A stretch of 64,000 nt of DNA from contig OW203768.1 of NCBI GenBank assembly GCA_934045905.1, positions 10,258,316-10,322,315 of the forward strand. The letters are read 5' to 3'. The notes under the pieces are model-generated. The model was not told the DNA's origin. It was given only the letters and a program-made list of their open reading frames with translations, and did not search any database. Both the position numbers and the translations under genes were made by a program. The stretch is from Leuctra nigra. Its lineage: Eukaryota > Arthropoda > Insecta > Plecoptera > Leuctridae. Positions 54,170-64,000 of the stretch are shown piece by piece (positions within the stretch are counted from its first letter, which is position 1; the number at the start of each line of letters is the position of its first letter).

Positions 54170-55456
54170 TCTAGTGGAGCGGTCGCTCCACCCAGCCAAG
54201 TCGTACTGTACACTCACACTCACTCAACATACCGTAAATGCCTAATAAACTGAGGAGCAGACCAAACACTTTTACTGTAATCAACAACATGGCATTTTCG
54301 GCCTACTGGATCTTAAAATTGGAAAATCTCACATTGTTGTGAAATGTCTTAATTTCGAGCTATGGCCCACCCCACCCCATATACCAAATTTGGGAACAAC
54401 AGGTTTTGCCATTTGCGAGCTAGAGGGCCATGAAAACAGTGAAATTATACCCCTTCTTAAAGCTATCTGATGATGATGATTCAGATATCAGGAAACATTG
54501 TTGACAGGGCCACAGCCTAAACGGCTAAACCGATCGATCTGAAATTTTTACCACATGTGCACTTTTGGCGTCTGATGATACCTTGCCCCCAAGAATTTTT
54601 TGTGCCGCCATTTTGAAACCGGAAGTGACGTCATATCTCAAAAACGGATGGACCGATCGGGACGAAACTAGCGCCAAACGATTCAGACTGTCATCTGTAT
54701 AAAATATCAATAGTCTAAACAGAAATGTACTATTACCGAAACCGGAAATGATGTCATAAAAATTAAAAATCAGACTATAATCATCTTTTATAACAATATA
54801 TTCAGAAGACTTTTTATGTTATATAACATTTATAAATACATATTTTAAGTGGCACTGACGCCAGCCACCATTTTGAAAACCGGAAGTGATGCCATAACTC
54901 GAGAACGGCTAGACCGATTGGAACCAAACTTTCGCTATACTTCATAGCATATTATTTATAGCATTTACATAGCAACAAGCACAACTTTTCTTAGCAACCA
55001 AATCACAAAGGCGTATTTTTTTAAGGAATAATAGTCTTTGGTGCCACAATATAATGTTACAAGCTGTAAGAATAAACTGAAAAAAGGAGTGATATCCCCA
55101 TAAAAAACACTCCGTGTAAAAATACCAGCCAAGTCTCTTCAACTAAAAAAAAATAGAAGAAATCTAAAAATTCAGCACTGAAAAGTAGTGATATCAAACA
55201 ATTGGCCAAGTCAAAACTTTTCAAAAAATACTTGGCTCATCGTTTTTTTTATGACATGTATAGATGAGTACATTTCATTTCCTGCCTACTTCTATACTAT
55301 TTATATGAACGATGCGCCAAGTATTTTTTGAAAAGTTTTGACTTGGCCAATTGTTTGATATCACTACTTTTCAGTGCTGAATTTTTAGATTTCTTCTATT
55401 TTTTTTTAGTTGAAGAGACTTGGCTGGTATTTTTACACCGAGTGTTTTTTATGGGG
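54170..55456 (+). mobile_element. Composite ETS/CRE-hairpin element, copy 2 (G-H spacer)
   Basis: Starts TCTAGTGGAGCGGTCGCTCC as in the other copies, has only two or three of the internal modules (accggaagtgacgtcatatc at 54618), and ends with the hairpin (arms 55096-55250 and 55310-55456). About 500 bp shorter than copies 1 and 3, so an internal deletion or a different module number. Confidence 0.7.
55096..55456. repeat. Terminal hairpin of composite element copy 2
   Basis: Arms contain ccagccaagtctcttcaact and its complement, with a ~60-bp loop. The hairpin ends about 310 bp from the stop of gene H. Confidence 0.75.
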
Positions 55457-55768
55457 ATAAGCGATACGTGACAGGAAACTTTTTAGATGCACTTTTTTTA
55501 TTTTGATGTTCGTGTTTCCATAGGGCAGTGAAAAAAGAAAAACAATTTAAATTTAAATTTAGTTACAAGTTTACTGTTTTATTATATAAATATCCCCCTG
55601 ATATCCTCCATTATCCCCCTTACGTCTAGTACCAAAGAAACCACCAGAGGTCAGTCGTGTTCCTTATTTTCTCGAATACAGTTTATCTCACTTTTATCTC
55701 ATAGTCAACTATTTTCTCATCTCACTTGATTTCAGGAATAGTCCTCCAGCAGCCTGTTTCTCTGCGTC

Positions 55769-61821
<6,053 letters not shown>

Positions 61822-61989
61822 TACACTATTTTCAATGTAAAAAATGTACAATTATATATAATTCACAAAGAGAGCTGCTTTCGATCTTGACTCATTGGCC
61901 TACTATTACATATTAACATAAAATAAGATCGCAGAAAGTTATCAAACATTTGCTTATAAAAATTATCTTTATGACTTTACTGTCATTGA

Positions 61990-62620
61990 AATACCCTCAA
62001 ATCTCCTCAGGTGCAGTTGTGAATCAACTCCGAAGACTTCATAAAGATTACCGGTTATAGAACTAGATAAGTAATACCAAAGATAAGTATTACAGTACTA
62101 GTATAGATACATGATTATGACCATTATAGGAACGAAAAGAGATGAAGAATTCCAGGAGTTTCTTGACATCCATGATGTGGATAACAACATCCAATTTGTC
62201 CCACGAAATATAATTTTTTTATAAATACAAATTTTAACTTGCGGATTGTAATAGCGTTCGTTTGTCATTATATTTGTTGATATTTACTGGAATAACGGGA
62301 AACTTTCCTATGTAAGATAAAGATGGTCACTCAAGGCTGTCATAACATCTGGAATCTAAGTATGCATCCTATTCGAATCCTCTTACGGGAATAGGATGCG
62401 TATTGGAAGTTACTCGTAGTAAGCATCTATCAGTTGGCATTTATTATAAAATTATTTATTTGATAAGTAAAACACAAATACACAAATACAAAAACTTGAA
62501 ATATTGTAGAATTATGATTATTAATAGTTAAAGACACTGTATTTTAAATAATCTGTTTATGCAACGTTTTTAATTACTCTATGAATTGTTTATAATCCAA
62601 ACATCTGCAGCTTGACTCTG
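61990..62620. other. Spacer upstream of gene H, no gene seen
   Basis: AT-rich. The part just upstream of H (61860-62030) is homologous to 62960-63150 upstream of remnant I, showing that promoter plus exon 1 were duplicated together. Confidence 0.5.
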
Positions 62621-62624
62621 ATAA

Positions 62625-62946
62625 TGCGTCCAGCAGCTTGTTTATCTGCGCAAATCTGACGATGACCGCAACGGCTATACACAGACTTCAATCCCAGAGC
62701 ATGACAACACTCATTATAATTTATAAACAATGCGCCACGTTATTTCGGTTTTTAAAATTAAGTTTTGACTTGGCCCATTTTTGATATCACTATACTTTTT
62801 AGTGCAGAATTATTAGATTTCTTATTTTTTTATAATTGAAGTAACTTGTCTGGTATTTTTTACACGGAGTGTTTTTTATGGAGATAGATTACTTACCAAT
62901 GCACGCAGCCACGAGGCAGAGGTACAAATATTATAGTTCCAAACAT
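62625..62946 (-). pseudogene. Remnant of a protease gene (I): exon 1 and exon 6 tail only
   Basis: The stretch 62625-62712 matches the end of exon 6 and 3' UTR of D and H (cagcttgtttatctgcg, tctgacgatgaccgcaa, tcccagagcatgacaacact) with several indels. At 62897-62946 an exon 1 copy starts MFGTIIF and is followed by a good GTAAGT donor, but it is 50 nt instead of 46 and shifts frame. All middle exons are gone. A single arm of the hairpin repeat (62727-62882) lies between the two pieces, so repeat-mediated deletion is likely. Its upstream region still resembles that of gene H. Confidence 0.7.
62727..62882. repeat. Single right arm of the hairpin repeat inside remnant I
   Basis: Matches the right arms at 10097-10259 and 60166-60323 (gttttgacttggcccat, gatatcactat, cacggagtgttttttatgg) with no partner left arm. 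Confidence 0.65.
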
Positions 62947-63216
62947 AACTACTATATGTTTTCATAAATACAAATATCTTAGGTATTCTATATTCACAGA
63001 GATTTCTGCTTTGATCGTTTCTCGATGGCCTCGCTAATACATTGGTCGCAGAGAGTGATCACACATGTGTTCTTCTTTAAAAATATTATCTCAACGATGT
63101 TACTGACATTATATTACCTTCAATTCCCCTCAGTTGTAAAATCATTACACAGTGTCAAACTCTAGATGGCTTTAATTACCAGTAAGATATCAAGTAATAA
63201 TGACAATGACAATGAC

Positions 63217-63824
63217 TTATAGACAATGACAAATTACAAGACCAACTGAAATTCCAACGACCATACCCAATACATCCTTCCTAAATTCAAGATCAAACTT
63301 CTTCATCATTCTCAATTCCCTCAAGGGTAAAACAACTTGAAGAATATCCGGTATCATCAAACAATATTGTCTAATGACTTTATGGCTAGCTCCTCCTCTG
63401 AGAAGATCATCAAAAACGAACTGATCCAAACCACCTGCCAATACATGCATGACGGCAATCCCAATGATACCCAACGCTTTACGGGAGCTGAACGAATGAC
63501 GCAAGTCCGTGAGGTGGAATATAAGTCCAGTAGAGATCAGTTCCGTGATTGTGAAGAACATCTGGTGGTTCCACTGATCGTTGAAATCGTCGTTTATGTA
63601 GTTGAAGAACACCCACCAGGAGAAGTACTGCGAGTACAAGGAAGTGGCGAAGAGGACGAACATGGGCGTGCGTAGAGATTGCGTGAAATGGAGGAGGAGG
63701 AGATGACGGATGCATTCGTATAATGCGATGATGCAGACTACTGTCATGATCCATATCTTGAGTGTGGAGCTTGTGGCGTTGAAGTAGAGGTGTTTGTAGG
63801 TGGCAGTGCCGGTCTCGTACGGTC
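63217..63824 (-). CDS. Multipass membrane protein, last exon (partial gene)
   Basis: After a TTTTTAAG acceptor the exon opens at 63824 in phase 2 and reads PYETGTATYKHLYFNATSST, then 176 more residues to the stop at 63217. It holds several hydrophobic segments: around MTVVCIIALYECIRHLLLLH, TPMFVLFATSLYSQYFSWWV, ITELISTGLIFHL, ALGIIGIAVMHVLAGGL and VLGMVVGISVGLVICHCL. Conserved-looking motifs are FNYINDDFNDQWNHQMFF and LTDLRHSFSSRKALG. It reads like a conserved insect protein of unknown function; I cannot name the family with confidence. Earlier exons lie beyond the window or in 63825-64000, where I see none. It is unrelated to the protease array and marks its right edge. Confidence 0.75.
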
Positions 63825-64000
63825 CTTAAAAACACGCAGATATTATGTTGGGTTGAGAGGAATGTCATGTCATGTTATGTAGTAGCAAAGTATATCAATC
63901 GTATTTCATAATTAATAATAAATAAATTAATTTTGGAGTAATTGATTCATATACCCAATCACAATCTGAAAATATGTGGCGCAATAGTTTAGCAAACTGT

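Overview
The window looks like AT-rich, intron- and transposon-dense nuclear DNA of an insect. The genes have GT-AG introns, all protease introns are stuffed with MITEs, hAT elements, LINE fragments and a Penelope-like element, and there are no bacterial-style operons. A sap-feeding hemipteran is my guess from the repeat style and protease type; the sequence alone does not settle the species.

The backbone is a head-to-tail array of S1A trypsin-like serine protease genes, all on the minus strand and all with the same six-exon plan: signal peptide; propeptide plus IVGG; His/Asp exon; 114-nt exon; exon ending in DSCQ; exon starting with GD(S/A)GGP and ending in a C-terminal tail. From left to right: A (exon 1 only, 922-967), an orphan last exon (2499-2720), C (6686-24879, decayed), D (25784-30242, intact), E (31582-35715, intact frame but catalytic Ser replaced by Ala), F (38496-45725, intact), G (47529-53437, intact), H (55769-61821, intact) and a remnant I (62625-62946). 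The right edge (63217-63824) holds the last exon of an unrelated multipass membrane protein. I assembled exons by hand from splice sites, frame and paralogue comparison. All intact models join in frame with consistent intron phases.

Three protein features stand out. Every propeptide that can be read has Pro followed by Tyr, His or Leu before IVGG, instead of the Arg/Lys expected in a trypsin zymogen, although the S1-pocket Asp189 is kept. All complete genes end in a hydrophobic C-terminal segment after a Thr/Pro-rich or small-residue linker, which resembles a GPI-anchor signal or membrane tether. Gene E is a predicted non-catalytic homologue.

C and D are recent duplicates with alignable introns. 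D therefore serves as an empty-site reference for many insertions in C: a hAT element with a second hAT MITE nested in it, a LINE 3' fragment with a 10-bp target duplication, about 4.3 kb of Penelope-related DNA, and a 1.84-kb unknown element that removed the end of exon 2. A second copy of that unknown element lies inverted in intron 2 of F; both copies carry the same 92-codon ORF with a signal-peptide-like start.

Other repeats include a 1.3-1.8-kb composite unit (three long copies plus fragments) with repeated ETS/CRE-like motifs and a long terminal hairpin, several foldback MITEs, TTA/TAA-duplicating MITEs, tRNA-derived SINEs and long G/C homopolymers. The intergenic gaps hold only repeats and AT-rich sequence as far as I can see.
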